Part shown: piece after piece, positions 44,074 through 54,912 of the stretch | How positions within the stretch are numbered: the stretch's first letter is position 1 | How the letters are laid out: each line of letters begins with the position of its first letter | From: Sinorhizobium saheli | GTDB lineage: Bacteria > Pseudomonadota > Alphaproteobacteria > Rhizobiales > Rhizobiaceae | Direction of reading: 5' to 3' | Length of the DNA: 64,000 nucleotides | NCBI RefSeq assembly: GCF_001651875.1 | Contig: NZ_LNQB01000071.1 | Span: 62,001 to 126,000 of the forward strand | Notes under the pieces: model-generated | The model's database searches: none | What the model was told of the DNA's origin: nothing | What the model saw: the letters and a program-made list of their open reading frames with translations, nothing else | Translations under genes and position numbers: made by a program

Positions 44074-44715
44074 CTACGGCCGGACGATGCAGACGCCGTG
44101 CTCCCATGCGCAGGCGCTGGCGTTCGTTTGCGGCGAGACGATGATGATCTTGGCGCGTTTCGACGGTGCGGCCCCGGACGACTCCCCCGGAAAATAGCCG
44201 TAGCCGTCTTCGCGGCTGAAAAAGATGCCGTTACCGTCCTCGCGGAAGGCCGAGAGGCTGCCGGCATAGGTGCCGATTCCCGAGACCGGGGAGGGAAGGC
44301 CGTAGCCCAGGTAACCGCTATCGCCGTCAAAGCCATGACCGCCGGCGTCGATGACGATCAGGGAACCACCATTCCACCCGCGCCGCGCGAAGTGCCTCGA
44401 GCGGTGTTTCAGCCGGACATGCCGTGTGCGGGTGCTGACATCCGGGAGACCGCCCGACACGAAGGACGGGAAATCATCGATGCCGCGCATGACCGAGCGG
44501 TGCCGCCTGTGAGCGGCAAAGAAGCGGGCGCCGTGATGGCGCTTGCGAAAGGCGTGATGGGGGAGCCGATGCTTGAGCCGGACATGGCGGACACGCGTCT
44601 GCGCCTCGGAGAAGCCCTCAGCGGCAACGGTTTCCGCCGGCAGGCCAACCGGCATCGCAAGCGCGAACGCCAGAAGTAGAACTTTGGTCGCACGGGCCGC
44701 TCGCAACAGACTCAT
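44074..44715 (-). CDS. Secreted His/Arg-rich protein with repeated TRxRHVRLKHR motif
   Basis: 213-residue protein with a signal peptide (RATKVLLLAFALAMPVGLPAETVAA). Two copies of a basic segment occur: TRVRHVRLKHRLPHH (about residue 40) and TRTRHVRLKHRSRHF (about residue 96), each within His/Arg-rich sequence. The C-terminal half is Gly-rich and ends with AKIIIVSPQTNASACAWEHGVCIVRP, with two cysteines likely paired. I know no characterised homologue. The motif could bind metal, anionic polymers or the cell surface. It is convergent with the methyltransferase and divergent from sdhC. Confidence 0.65.
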   Translation of the reverse strand: MSLLRAARATKVLLLAFALAMPVGLPAETVAAEGFSEAQTRVRHVRLKHRLPHHAFRKRHHGARFFAAHRRHRSVMRGIDDFPSFVSGGLPDVSTRTRHVRLKHRSRHFARRGWNGGSLIVIDAGGHGFDGDSGYLGYGLPSPVSGIGTYAGSLSAFREDGNGIFFSREDGYGYFPGESSGAAPSKRAKIIIVSPQTNASACAWEHGVCIVRP

Positions 44716-45022
44716 TCTGCCCTCGCCTCCGATCGGGTTAACAAATCATTAAGACCGCATCCTGCGGCAAAAGCGGGCGAATGTCACGGAATTGCTTGGG
44801 TTTTTCGCGCTGATCGTTAACGCCGGCGCATGTCTCTGCGAGGCCGGAAAATGGCGTTTTTCGTCTAATCGATTTTATTTATTTTGCACTGCAAACACAC
44901 TTGTCGTTAAGCATTATGGTGATTAAAGGTCCGAAGGACTGAATTGCGCACAATCGGGTGCGAAACCGGATGGTAAATCTCTAGTTTTGAGGGGATCTAT
45001 CCGGTCATTCCGTGAGGTTCCG
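44716..45022. other. AT-rich divergent promoter region ahead of sdhC
   Basis: About 300 bases, markedly richer in A and T than its surroundings around 44860-44990 (TTTTATTTATTTTGCACTGC), as expected of a regulated promoter. I see no convincing single -35/-10 pair, riboswitch or open frame. The sdhCDAB and His-rich gene promoters must both be here. Confidence 0.5.
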
Positions 45023-45415
45023 ATGACGAATGTCACAAGAAGCCGGCCGCTCTCGCCGCATCTTCAAATCTACAAGCCGATTCCCACCATGGTCATGTCG
45101 ATCATGCACCGCATCACCGGCGGCGCGCTCTACTTCGGCACGATCCTGGTCGCCTGGTGGTTGATCGCCGCCGCCTCGGGCGCGGCCCATTACGACTGGG
45201 TGAGCTGGCTGTTCGGCACGCTGATCGGCAAGATCGTGCTCTTCGGCTATACCTGGGTGCTGGTGCATCACATGCTCGGCGGCATCCGCCACTTCATCTG
45301 GGACCTCGGCTACGGCTACGAAAAGCATTTCGCGACCAAGATGGCGAAGGCGACGATCATCGGATCGGCGACGCTGACGCTCATCATCTGGATCGTCGGC
45401 TACCTGGTTCGCTGA
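45023..45415 (+). CDS. sdhC: Succinate dehydrogenase cytochrome b556 subunit
   Basis: 130-residue SdhC with three membrane helices. RPLSPHLQIYKPIPTMVMSIMHRITG carries the signature start, with the Ser/Arg residues near the quinone site; HHMLGGIRHFIWDLGYGYE has the heme-ligand His. Start at ATG 45023, with GTGAGG upstream. First gene of sdhCDAB, with 12 bases to sdhD. Confidence 0.95.
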   Translation: MTNVTRSRPLSPHLQIYKPIPTMVMSIMHRITGGALYFGTILVAWWLIAAASGAAHYDWVSWLFGTLIGKIVLFGYTWVLVHHMLGGIRHFIWDLGYGYEKHFATKMAKATIIGSATLTLIIWIVGYLVR

Positions 45416-45427
45416 GGGGGACAAATC

Positions 45428-45808
45428 ATGGATATGCGCACACCCCTCGGCAAGGTCCGCGGTCTCGGCTCCGCCAAGGAGGGCACGGAGCACTTCTGGC
45501 GGCAGCGGCTGACGGCCGTCGCCAATGTTCCGCTCTTGATCTTCTTCGTCTTCTTCGTCGCCCGCTATGCCGGCGCGCCGCATGCCGATCTCGTCGCCGC
45601 GCTCTCGAACCCGTTCGTCGCCGTGATCATGGGCCTGGTCGTCACGTCCGCGCTCGTCCACATGCGGATCGGCATGCAGGTCATCATCGAGGACTACGTT
45701 CATGCGGAGGGCGCCAAGATCGCGCTTCTCATGCTCAACACATTCTTCGCGATCCTGGTCGGCGGGCTCTGTCTTTTCGCCATCCTGAAGATCGCTTTTG
45801 CAGGGTAA
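45428..45808 (+). CDS. sdhD: Succinate dehydrogenase membrane anchor subunit
   Basis: 126-residue Sdh[31 protein letters not shown] is the typical alphaproteobacterial N-terminus; three hydrophobic segments follow, with [15 protein letters not shown], the second helix end that holds quinone/heme-site residues. Completes the membrane anchor with SdhC. Confidence 0.94.
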   Translation: MDMRTPLGKVRGLGSAKEGTEHFWRQRLTAVANVPLLIFFVFFVARYAGAPHADLVAALSNPFVAVIMGLVVTSALVHMRIGMQVIIEDYVHAEGAKIALLMLNTFFAILVGGLCLFAILKIAFAG

Positions 45809-45815
45809 TTTCGTC

Positions 45816-47657
45816 ATGGCTTCGATCAGTTCACCCGCTGCAAACGGCAAGGCCTACCAGTATGTCGATCATTCCTTCGACGTCGTCGTCGTCGGCGCCG
45901 GCGGCGCGGGGCTTCGCGCGACGCTCGGCATGGCCGAGCAGGGGCTCAAGACCGCCTGCGTCACCAAGGTCTTCCCGACCCGCTCGCACACGGTCGCGGC
46001 GCAAGGAGGCATCGCAGCTTCGCTCAGGAACATGACGCCGGACTGCTGGCAGTGGCACCTCTACGACACGGTGAAGGGCTCGGACTGGCTCGGCGACGTC
46101 GATGCCATGCAATATCTCGCCATGGAGGCGCCGAAGGCGGTCTATGAGCTCGAGCATTACGGCGTGCCCTTCTCGCGCAACGAGGAAGGCAAGATCTACC
46201 AGCGCCCCTTCGGCGGCCACATGCAGAACTACGGCGAAGGCCCGCCGGTGCAGCGCACCTGCGCGGCCGCCGACCGCACCGGCCACGCGATCCTGCACAC
46301 GCTCTACGGCCAGTCGCTCAGGAACAACGCCGAGTTCTTCATCGAATATTTCGCCATCGACCTGATCATGTCGGACGACGGCCGCTGCACCGGCGTCGTC
46401 GCCTGGAACCTCGATGACGGCACGATCCACCGCTTCGCCGCCAAGATGGTGGTGCTGGCGACCGGCGGCTACGGCCGCGCCTATTTCTCGGCGACCTCGG
46501 CGCATACCTGCACCGGCGACGGCGGCGGCATGATCGCGCGTGCCGGCCTGCCGCTGCAGGACATGGAGTTCGTGCAGTTCCATCCGACCGGCATCTACGG
46601 CGCCGGCTGCCTGATCACCGAAGGCGCCCGCGGCGAGGGCGGGTATCTCGTCAACTCGGAAGGCGAGCGCTTCATGGAGCGCTACGCCCCGTCGGCCAAG
46701 GACCTTGCCTCGCGTGACGTCGTCTCGCGCTGCATGACGATGGAAATCCGCGAGGGCCGCGGCGTCGGCAAGAACAAGGACCACATCTTCCTGCATCTCG
46801 ACCACCTCGATCCGGCGGTGCTCGCCGAGCGCCTGCCGGGCATCTCGGAATCGGCGAAGATCTTCGCCGGCGTCGACGTCACCCGCGAACCGATCCCGGT
46901 GCTGCCGACGGTGCACTACAACATGGGCGGCGTGCCGACCAACTATTGGGGCGAGGTGCTGAATGCCGACGCCCAGAACCCGGAGCGCATCGCGCCCGGC
47001 CTCATGGCCGTCGGCGAGGCGGGCTGCGCCTCGGTGCACGGCGCCAACCGGCTCGGTTCGAACTCGCTGATCGACCTCGTCGTCTTCGGCCGCGCCGCGG
47101 CGATCCGCGCCGGCCAGATCATCGACCGCAACGAGTCGGTGCCGGCGGTCGACACGGCCGCCTGCGACCGGATCATGGACCGCTTCGACCGGCTGCGGAA
47201 CGCCAATGGCGGCACGCCGACGGCGGTGCTGCGCGACAAGATGCAGCGCGCCATGCAGGAGGACGCGGCGGTGTTCCGCACGCAGGAATCGCTCGAATCC
47301 GGCTGCCGCCGCCTGTCGGCGATCTGGAAGGAGCTGCCGGACGTCAAGGTCACCGACCGTTCGATGATCTGGAATTCCGACCTCGTCGAGACGCTGGAAC
47401 TCGAAAACCTGATGGCCAATGCCATCACGACGATCTACGGCGCCGAGGCCCGCAAGGAGAGCCGCGGCTCGCATGCACGCGAGGACTATTCACAAGGCCC
47501 GCTCGGCGGCCGCGACGACGTGAACTGGCGCAAGCACACGCTCGCCTGGGTCAACGAGGCGGGCGACGTCCGGCTCGACTATCGCCCGGTCCACACCGAG
47601 CTCATCGCCGACGGCATCGATCCCAAGAAGATCGAGCCGAAGGCGCGCGTCTACTGA
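45816..47657 (+). CDS. sdhA: Succinate dehydrogenase flavoprotein subunit
   Basis: 613-residue SdhA. FAD-binding [15 protein letters not shown]58 in [11 protein letters not shown], the histidine that binds FAD covalently; the active-site segment [18 protein letters not shown]; and the C-terminal [27 protein letters not shown]. Start at ATG 45816, seven bases after the sdhD stop. Complete and typical. Confidence 0.98.
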   Translation: MASISSPAANGKAYQYVDHSFDVVVVGAGGAGLRATLGMAEQGLKTACVTKVFPTRSHTVAAQGGIAASLRNMTPDCWQWHLYDTVKGSDWLGDVDAMQYLAMEAPKAVYELEHYGVPFSRNEEGKIYQRPFGGHMQNYGEGPPVQRTCAAADRTGHAILHTLYGQSLRNNAEFFIEYFAIDLIMSDDGRCTGVVAWNLDDGTIHRFAAKMVVLATGGYGRAYFSATSAHTCTGDGGGMIARAGLPLQDMEFVQFHPTGIYGAGCLITEGARGEGGYLVNSEGERFMERYAPSAKDLASRDVVSRCMTMEIREGRGVGKNKDHIFLHLDHLDPAVLAERLPGISESAKIFAGVDVTREPIPVLPTVHYNMGGVPTNYWGEVLNADAQNPERIAPGLMAVGEAGCASVHGANRLGSNSLIDLVVFGRAAAIRAGQIIDRNESVPAVDTAACDRIMDRFDRLRNANGGTPTAVLRDKMQRAMQEDAAVFRTQESLESGCRRLSAIWKELPDVKVTDRSMIWNSDLVETLELENLMANAITTIYGAEARKESRGSHAREDYSQGPLGGRDDVNWRKHTLAWVNEAGDVRLDYRPVHTELIADGIDPKKIEPKARVY

Positions 47658-47675
47658 TCTCGAGGATTAAGGCAC

Positions 47676-48455
47676 ATGGTTGAACTCGCTCTTCCCAAGA
47701 ACTCGCAGATCACCGAAGGCAAGGTCTGGCCGAAGCCGGCAGGCGCGACCAATCTCCGCGAATACCGCGTCTACCGCTGGAACCCGGACGACGGCCGCAA
47801 CCCGCGCATCGACACCTATTACATCGACATCGATGATTGCGGGCCGATGGTGCTCGACGGCCTGCTCTACATCAAGAACAAGATCGACCCGACGCTGACG
47901 CTCCGCCGCTCCTGCCGCGAAGGCATCTGCGGCTCCTGCGCGATGAACATCGACGGCACCAACACGCTCGCCTGCACCAAGGGCATGGACGAGATCAACG
48001 GTGCGGTGAAGATCTATCCGCTGCCGCACATGCCGGTGGTGAAGGACCTGGTGCCGGATCTCACCAATTTCTACGCCCAGCACCGGTCGATCGAGCCCTG
48101 GCTCAAGACGGTGTCGCCGACGCCGGCCAAGGAATGGCGGCAGAGCCATGAGGACCGCCAGAAGCTCGACGGCCTCTATGAATGCATCCTCTGCGCCTGC
48201 TGCTCGACATCCTGTCCGAGCTACTGGTGGAACGGCGACCGCTATCTCGGGCCGGCCGTGCTGCTGCAGGCCTATCGCTGGCTGATCGATAGCCGCGACG
48301 AGGCGACCGGCGAGCGGCTCGACAATCTCGAGGATCCGTTCCGGCTCTATCGCTGCCACACGATCATGAACTGCGCCCAGGCCTGTCCGAAGGGGCTGAA
48401 CCCGGCGAGGGCGATCGGCGAGATCAAGAAGATGCTGGTCGAACGGAGGCTCTGA
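47676..48455 (+). CDS. sdhB: Succinate dehydrogenase iron-sulfur subunit
   Basis: 259-residue SdhB with an N-terminal [2Fe-2S] ferredoxin domain ([22 protein letters not shown]) and a C-terminal domain carrying [4Fe-4S] and [3Fe-4S] ligands ([35 protein letters not shown]). Last gene of sdhCDAB; a terminator follows. Confidence 0.98.
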   Translation: MVELALPKNSQITEGKVWPKPAGATNLREYRVYRWNPDDGRNPRIDTYYIDIDDCGPMVLDGLLYIKNKIDPTLTLRRSCREGICGSCAMNIDGTNTLACTKGMDEINGAVKIYPLPHMPVVKDLVPDLTNFYAQHRSIEPWLKTVSPTPAKEWRQSHEDRQKLDGLYECILCACCSTSCPSYWWNGDRYLGPAVLLQAYRWLIDSRDEATGERLDNLEDPFRLYRCHTIMNCAQACPKGLNPARAIGEIKKMLVERRL

Positions 48456-48489
48456 CCGGCGCCTCTCCAGTTCGACATGGCGAATTCGG

Positions 48490-48520
48490 CGGCGGGCCTC
48501 CAGCCCGCCGTTTTCAGTTT
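48490..48520 (+). terminator. Intrinsic terminator after sdhB
   Basis: CGGCGGGC-CTCCA-GCCCGCCG followed by TTTTCAGTTTT, 34 bases after the sdhB stop. Separates the sdh operon from msrA. Confidence 0.82.
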
Positions 48521-48607
48521 TCACGACGCTCACACCGACGTGTCGGTAAGTGATTTGAAAGCCGCAGCGAGACGCATAGGTAATAATCCGGGGGATGGAG
48601 ATTGCCG

Positions 48608-49201
48608 ATGCGTCGCCTGCTCATTGGACTTGCCGCGACTTGCCTGCTGTTGCCTGCGCGGGCGGCCGAGCCGCAATATGCGATCTTTGCAGGCGGCTGC
48701 TTCTGGTGCGTCGAGAGCGATTTCGACAATGTTCCGGGCGTTCTCGAGACCATCTCCGGCTATGCGGGCGGCAAGAGGGAGAAGCCCACCTATGAAGACT
48801 ATGCGAAGGCCGGCCACCGCGAAGTGGTGCGGATCAAGTTCGATCCCGACCGGGTCTCCTATGCGGAGCTCGTCGGCGTTCTCTTCCGCACGACCGACCC
48901 GACCGATGCCGGCGGCCAGTTCTGCGACCGCGGCTTTGCCTATAGCACGGCGATTTATGCCCTGAACGACCGCCAGGCGATGGACGCCAAGGCGGAGAAG
49001 ATCAAGGCCGAGGCGGAACTCGGCAGGCCGATCGTCACGCCGGTCGAAGGGCCGGTCAAATTCTGGCCGGCGGAAGACTACCACCAGGATTTCGGGGCGC
49101 GAAATCCGATCCGCTACTGGTACTATCGCAACGGCTGCGGCCGGAACCGGGCTGTCGAGACGCTCTGGGGCGACCGCGCCTATGCCGGCGTCAATCACTG
49201 A
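48608..49201 (+). CDS. msrA: Peptide methionine-(S)-S-oxide reductase, exported form
   Basis: 197-residue MsrA repairing oxidised methionine. A signal peptide (MRRLLIGLAATCLLLPARAAE) indicates a periplasmic enzyme; the catalytic C31 is in FAGGCFWCVES, then ISGYAGGKREKPTYEDY, TDPTDAGGQFCDRG and the C-terminal FWPAEDYHQDF. Resolving Cys candidates are C34 and the Cys of NGCGRN near the end. GGAGA precedes the ATG. Confidence 0.94.
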   Translation: MRRLLIGLAATCLLLPARAAEPQYAIFAGGCFWCVESDFDNVPGVLETISGYAGGKREKPTYEDYAKAGHREVVRIKFDPDRVSYAELVGVLFRTTDPTDAGGQFCDRGFAYSTAIYALNDRQAMDAKAEKIKAEAELGRPIVTPVEGPVKFWPAEDYHQDFGARNPIRYWYYRNGCGRNRAVETLWGDRAYAGVNH

Positions 49202-49590
49202 TCGGCCGGTCCTGTTCTTCCGCTCGCAAGCACCTCGCGCCGTTCTCGCCAGAGGACGGAATTCGGCCCATACCTTGCGCATGCCGACTCCTCCTCGATC
49301 CCAATCGATTCCAGCCCCGCGCCGTGCTCAGCCAGGCGCATTCGTCGGCGACGGCGGCGTGCGGCTGAGACGCCCTCCCGGCGCCAGCCGGCGAAGATAA
49401 TTGCCGTCGTCTATGGCGACCATCCGGCTCGCCACGGAACTTCCGATGATGATCAACTTCGTCGGCGTTTGTGCCGTGCAACCAACAAGAGTGAAGAGGC
49501 TCGCCTTGATTTGAAAGGTGGTTTTGCTGTAATTCGGCCTTTATTATCGCGTTGCATCATGGTTCGCGGACAATATTTGGGGGTGAAGAT
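49202..49590. other. Spacer with a possible decayed minus-strand gene; omp19-like promoter side
   Basis: 389 bases without a convincing intact gene. On the minus strand about 49355-49525 reads ASLFTLVGCTAQTPTK, then IIIGSSVASRMVAIDDGNYL, a lipoprotein-like stretch with no usable start and an early stop. A strong GAGGAGG-ATG further on runs into msrA antisense. I treat this as a probable remnant. Confidence 0.35.
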
Positions 49591-50130
49591 ATGCGGGTTT
49601 CTCATGCGGCGGCCGGGCTGGCGGTTGTACTTGCGCTGACCGGGTGCCAGCGGACGTCCTTCGGCGGTTTCGGTTCTCAGGATGTTTCTCCCGCTCCCGC
49701 GCCCTTGCAGGCCCAGCCCGTGCCGTCGGTTTCGGCGGGCCAGCTGCCGCCGCCGGCCGGCGCATCGCAGTTCCCGGCCGCACCGGCGGCCGGCACCGCA
49801 GCGCCCGGCGCTGCTGCCGGCACCGAGGTGGCGGCGGCGACCAATGCGCTCGACGTCACCAAGGAATCGATGGTCGGCAACTGGCGCGTTTCGAGCGCCG
49901 GCAGCTCCTGCGACATGTTCCTGACGCTCACCAATCTCGGCAGCGGCTCGCGCGGCGGCACCCGCGGCTGCGCCGGCGAGCTGACGACGATGGGATCCTG
50001 GGAAGTGGCGGGCAAGCAGGTCGTGCTCAAGGACCGCGGCGGCAATCCGATCGCCCGGCTCTACAAGACGGCCGATTCGCGCTTCGACGGCTCGACCAAC
50101 AGCGGACAGCCGGTCAGCCTCAGCCGCTAA
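49591..50130 (+). CDS. Omp19-like outer-membrane lipoprotein, AprI/Inh protease-inhibitor domain
   Basis: 179 residues. Lipoprotein signal ending LALTGC, so Cys24 or so is lipidated; a Pro/Ala-rich linker to about residue 95; then an Inh/AprI beta-barrel domain ([58 protein letters not shown]) with a conserved Cys pair. The arrangement and the C-terminal block closely match Brucella Omp19, a surface lipoprotein that inhibits host proteases. Start at ATG 49591, with GGGGGTGAAG. Confidence 0.85.
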   Translation: MRVSHAAAGLAVVLALTGCQRTSFGGFGSQDVSPAPAPLQAQPVPSVSAGQLPPPAGASQFPAAPAAGTAAPGAAAGTEVAAATNALDVTKESMVGNWRVSSAGSSCDMFLTLTNLGSGSRGGTRGCAGELTTMGSWEVAGKQVVLKDRGGNPIARLYKTADSRFDGSTNSGQPVSLSR

Positions 50131-50286
50131 GGATCACTTCACGCCGGCTTCATGGCCGGGAGACGAAGCGGCCTGCGGCAGGGTGGTTTCCCCGGCCCGC
50201 CGCTGATCCGGCTTCGTGCAAGCGGCCCCACATCCTTGGATCGGCGTCGATTTGAGGAACCTGCAGCAGCGCACCCCGGACCTATC

Positions 50287-51441
50287 GTGCTCAATCCCGA
50301 CGACAGCATCCACCACAAGCTCGAAGCCCTCGTCACGGCCGGCGAGCGGCAGCGTGACCCCGCCCAATCTGCGATCGCCAGACGGCTCGACCATCTGACG
50401 GCGGAGCTGCTCGCCAGCCGCCCCTCGCGCAAGGCCAATGCGCTCGGCTGGCTGTTCGCCGCCCGCAAGAGGGATCACGCGCCGGTCAAGGGGCTTTACA
50501 TCCATGGCGGCGTCGGCCGCGGCAAGACCATGCTGATGGACATGTTCTTCGACGCGGTGCCGATCCAGCGCAAGCGCCGCGCGCATTTCCATGCGTTCAT
50601 GGCCGATGTGCACGAGCGCATCTACAAGCATCGGCAGAAGCTCAAGAACGGCGAGACGAAGCAGGCCGACCCGATCCCGCCGGTCGCCGCCGAGCTTTTC
50701 GGCGAGGCGCGGCTCCTGTGCTTCGACGAGTTCACCGTCACCGACATCGCCGATGCGATGATCCTGGCGCGACTCTTCGGCGAACTCTTCGCCAAGGGCT
50801 GCGTGCTCGTCGCGACCTCCAATGTCGAGCCGGACAATCTCTACCGCGACGGTCTCAACCGCGGCCTCTTCCTGCCCTTCATCGATCTCCTGAAGGTGAA
50901 TGCGGAAGTGGTCTCGCTCGACACGGAGACGGACTATCGCCTGCAGAAGACGGATGGCACGCCCGTCTGGCTGTCGCCGCTCGGGCCCGAGGCGGAGGCG
51001 GCGATGGACCGGGCCTGGTATCGCGAGACGGGCGGGGCGCCGGTGTCGGCGGCCGAGATCGGCCGCAAGGGGCGCATGATCCGCGTGCCGGCCGCCGCCG
51101 GCCGCAGCGCGCGTTTCACCTTTGCCGATCTTTGCGCCCAGCCGCTCGGCGCTGCCGACTACCTCGCCATCCTCGCGCATTACAGCACGATTTTCCTCGA
51201 CCACGTGCCGCATCTCGGCCCGCACATGCGCAACGAGACGAAGCGGTTCATCATTCTCGTCGACGCCCTTTACGATCGCGGCGCCCGGCTCTTCGCCTCG
51301 GCGGCCGCCGAGCCGCAGGACCTCCTGACCGCCAGGAAAGGCACCGAAGGCTTCGAGTTCGACCGCACCGTTTCGCGCCTGATCGAGATGCAGAGCGAGG
51401 AATATGCCGCCGCGCATCCGGCGGAATCGCCAGCCGAATGA
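50287..51441 (+). CDS. zapE: Cell division ATPase ZapE/AFG1-like
   Basis: About 384 residues. AFG1-type P-loop ATPase: Walker A GLYIHGGVGRGKTMLMD, RAHFHAFMADVHERI, Walker B LLCFDEFTVTDIADAMIL, the sensor region VLVATSNVEPDNLY, and KRFIILVDALYDRG near the end. ZapE destabilises FtsZ rings in other bacteria; AFG1 is a mitochondrial quality-control ATPase. Start taken at GTG 50287 (MLNPDDSIHHKLEAL); the frame is open back to 50152, but that stretch is Arg/Pro/Gly-rich and has no ribosome site. In rhizobia it commonly precedes mdh. Confidence 0.9.
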   Translation: MLNPDDSIHHKLEALVTAGERQRDPAQSAIARRLDHLTAELLASRPSRKANALGWLFAARKRDHAPVKGLYIHGGVGRGKTMLMDMFFDAVPIQRKRRAHFHAFMADVHERIYKHRQKLKNGETKQADPIPPVAAELFGEARLLCFDEFTVTDIADAMILARLFGELFAKGCVLVATSNVEPDNLYRDGLNRGLFLPFIDLLKVNAEVVSLDTETDYRLQKTDGTPVWLSPLGPEAEAAMDRAWYRETGGAPVSAAEIGRKGRMIRVPAAAGRSARFTFADLCAQPLGAADYLAILAHYSTIFLDHVPHLGPHMRNETKRFIILVDALYDRGARLFASAAAEPQDLLTARKGTEGFEFDRTVSRLIEMQSEEYAAAHPAESPAE

Positions 51442-51456
51442 CACAATGACGGCAGC

Positions 51457-51480
51457 AGTTCTTACGTTTACGTAAGAACT
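51457..51480. promoter_or_regulatory. Perfect 24-base palindrome upstream of mdh
   Basis: AGTTCTTACG-TTTA-CGTAAGAACT, 10-base arms, 15 bases after zapE and 141 bases before mdh. Too AT-rich to be a strong terminator. The core TTACGTTTACGTAA looks like an operator for a dimeric regulator. Confidence 0.55.
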
Positions 51481-51549
51481 TTATGATCTAACCGATTGAA
51501 TTTGCTTCGCCGAAAAGTATCGATTGATATTTTACCATTTGGCGTTTAA

Positions 51550-52584
<1,035 letters not shown>

Positions 52585-52617
52585 TCGCCGAACCGGCCTA
52601 TCAGACAGGAAAGAACC

Positions 52618-53814
<1,197 letters not shown>

Positions 53815-53820
53815 CGTTTC

Positions 53821-54723
53821 ATGTCCATCCTGATCAACAAAGACACCAAGGTCCTCGTCCAGGGCCTGACCGGCAAGACCGGCACCTTCCACACCGAGCA
53901 GGCGCTTGCCTATAACGGCACCAAGATGGTCGGCGGCATCCACCCGAAGAAGGGCGGCGAGACCTGGACCGGCGCCAAGGGCGAGCAGCTTCCGATCTTC
54001 GCGTCGGTCGCCGAAGGCCGTGACGCGACCGGCGCCAACGCTTCCGTGATCTACGTTCCGCCGGCCGGCGCCGCGGCTGCGATCATCGAGGCGATCGACG
54101 CGGAAATCCCGCTCATCGTCTGCATCACCGAGGGCATCCCGGTCGCCGACATGGTCAAGGTCAAGGCACGGCTCGAAAAGTCGTCCTCGCGCCTCATCGG
54201 CCCGAACTGCCCGGGCGTGCTGACGCCGGACGAGTGCAAGATCGGCATCATGCCAGGCAACATCTTCCGCAAGGGCTCGGTCGGCGTGCTGTCGCGCTCC
54301 GGCACGCTCACCTACGAGGCGGTGTTCCAGACGTCCAACGAAGGCCTCGGCCAGACGACGGCCGTCGGCATCGGCGGCGACCCGGTCAAGGGCACCGAAT
54401 TCATCGACGTCCTGGAAATGTTCCTCGCCGACGACGAGACCAAGTCGATCATCATGATCGGCGAGATCGGCGGCTCGGCCGAAGAGGACGCGGCGCAGTT
54501 CCTGAAGGATGAGGCCAAGCGCGGCCGCAAGAAGCCGATGGTCGGCTTCATCGCCGGCCGCACGGCCCCTCCCGGCCGCACCATGGGCCATGCCGGCGCC
54601 GTCATCTCCGGCGGCAAGGGCGGCGCGGAAGACAAGATCGCGGCGATGGAATCCGCCGGCATCCGCGTCTCGCCCTCGCCGGCCCGCCTCGGCAAGACGC
54701 TGGTCGAAGTCCTCAAGGGCTGA
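53821..54723 (+). CDS. sucD: Succinyl-CoA synthetase alpha subunit
   Basis: 300-residue SucD, CoA-binding subunit. [19 protein letters not shown]; the CoA-site [36 protein letters not shown]; and the phosphohistidine in [19 protein letters not shown] strong hairpin begins 14 bases after the stop. Confidence 0.98.
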   Translation: MSILINKDTKVLVQGLTGKTGTFHTEQALAYNGTKMVGGIHPKKGGETWTGAKGEQLPIFASVAEGRDATGANASVIYVPPAGAAAAIIEAIDAEIPLIVCITEGIPVADMVKVKARLEKSSSRLIGPNCPGVLTPDECKIGIMPGNIFRKGSVGVLSRSGTLTYEAVFQTSNEGLGQTTAVGIGGDPVKGTEFIDVLEMFLADDETKSIIMIGEIGGSAEEDAAQFLKDEAKRGRKKPMVGFIAGRTAPPGRTMGHAGAVISGGKGGAEDKIAAMESAGIRVSPSPARLGKTLVEVLKG

Positions 54724-54737
54724 CCGGAACCAAGCCG

Positions 54738-54761
54738 ATGGGGCGGCACCGGCCGCCCCAT
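54738..54761 (+). terminator. GC-rich hairpin between sucD and sucA
   Basis: ATGGGGCGG-CACCGG-CCGCCCCAT, 9-bp stem, no T-run. More likely an mRNA-stabilising or attenuating structure than a full terminator, as sucA belongs to the same functional group. Confidence 0.5.
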
Positions 54762-54883
54762 TCGCAGCCACGAACGATGCCGGGATGAAGCATCGGAGAG
54801 GGGACGTGTCCTGGCTCGGGACCGCCCCGAAAGGCTGAGAGCAGACAGACACGACCGGGACAACCCGGCATTCCAACTAAGTC

Positions 54884-54912
54884 AGGAGGCGGACGCGAGT
54901 CCGCGAGAGACC
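54884..54912 (+). promoter_or_regulatory. sucA ribosome-binding site with intervening hairpin
   Basis: AGGAG(G) at 54884-54889, then the hairpin GCGGAC-GCGA-GTCCGC (54889-54904), then eight bases to the ATG at 54913. The linear distance is too long for a normal ribosome site; folding the hairpin brings AGGAG to normal spacing. Confidence 0.6.

Noticed and set aside
48530-49282. Minus-strand gene starting MRKVWAEF with GAGGAGG upstream
   Set aside because: Good ribosome site by chance or as a relic, but nearly the whole frame lies antisense to msrA and is low-complexity.
54770-54880. Possible thiamine-pyrophosphate riboswitch ahead of sucA (GGCTGAGAG, then CCGGGACAACCCGG)
   Set aside because: CTGAGA is present, and E1 does use this cofactor, but the required ACCTGAT and GCGTAGGGA blocks are missing and the helices do not fit. 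A covariance search would settle it.
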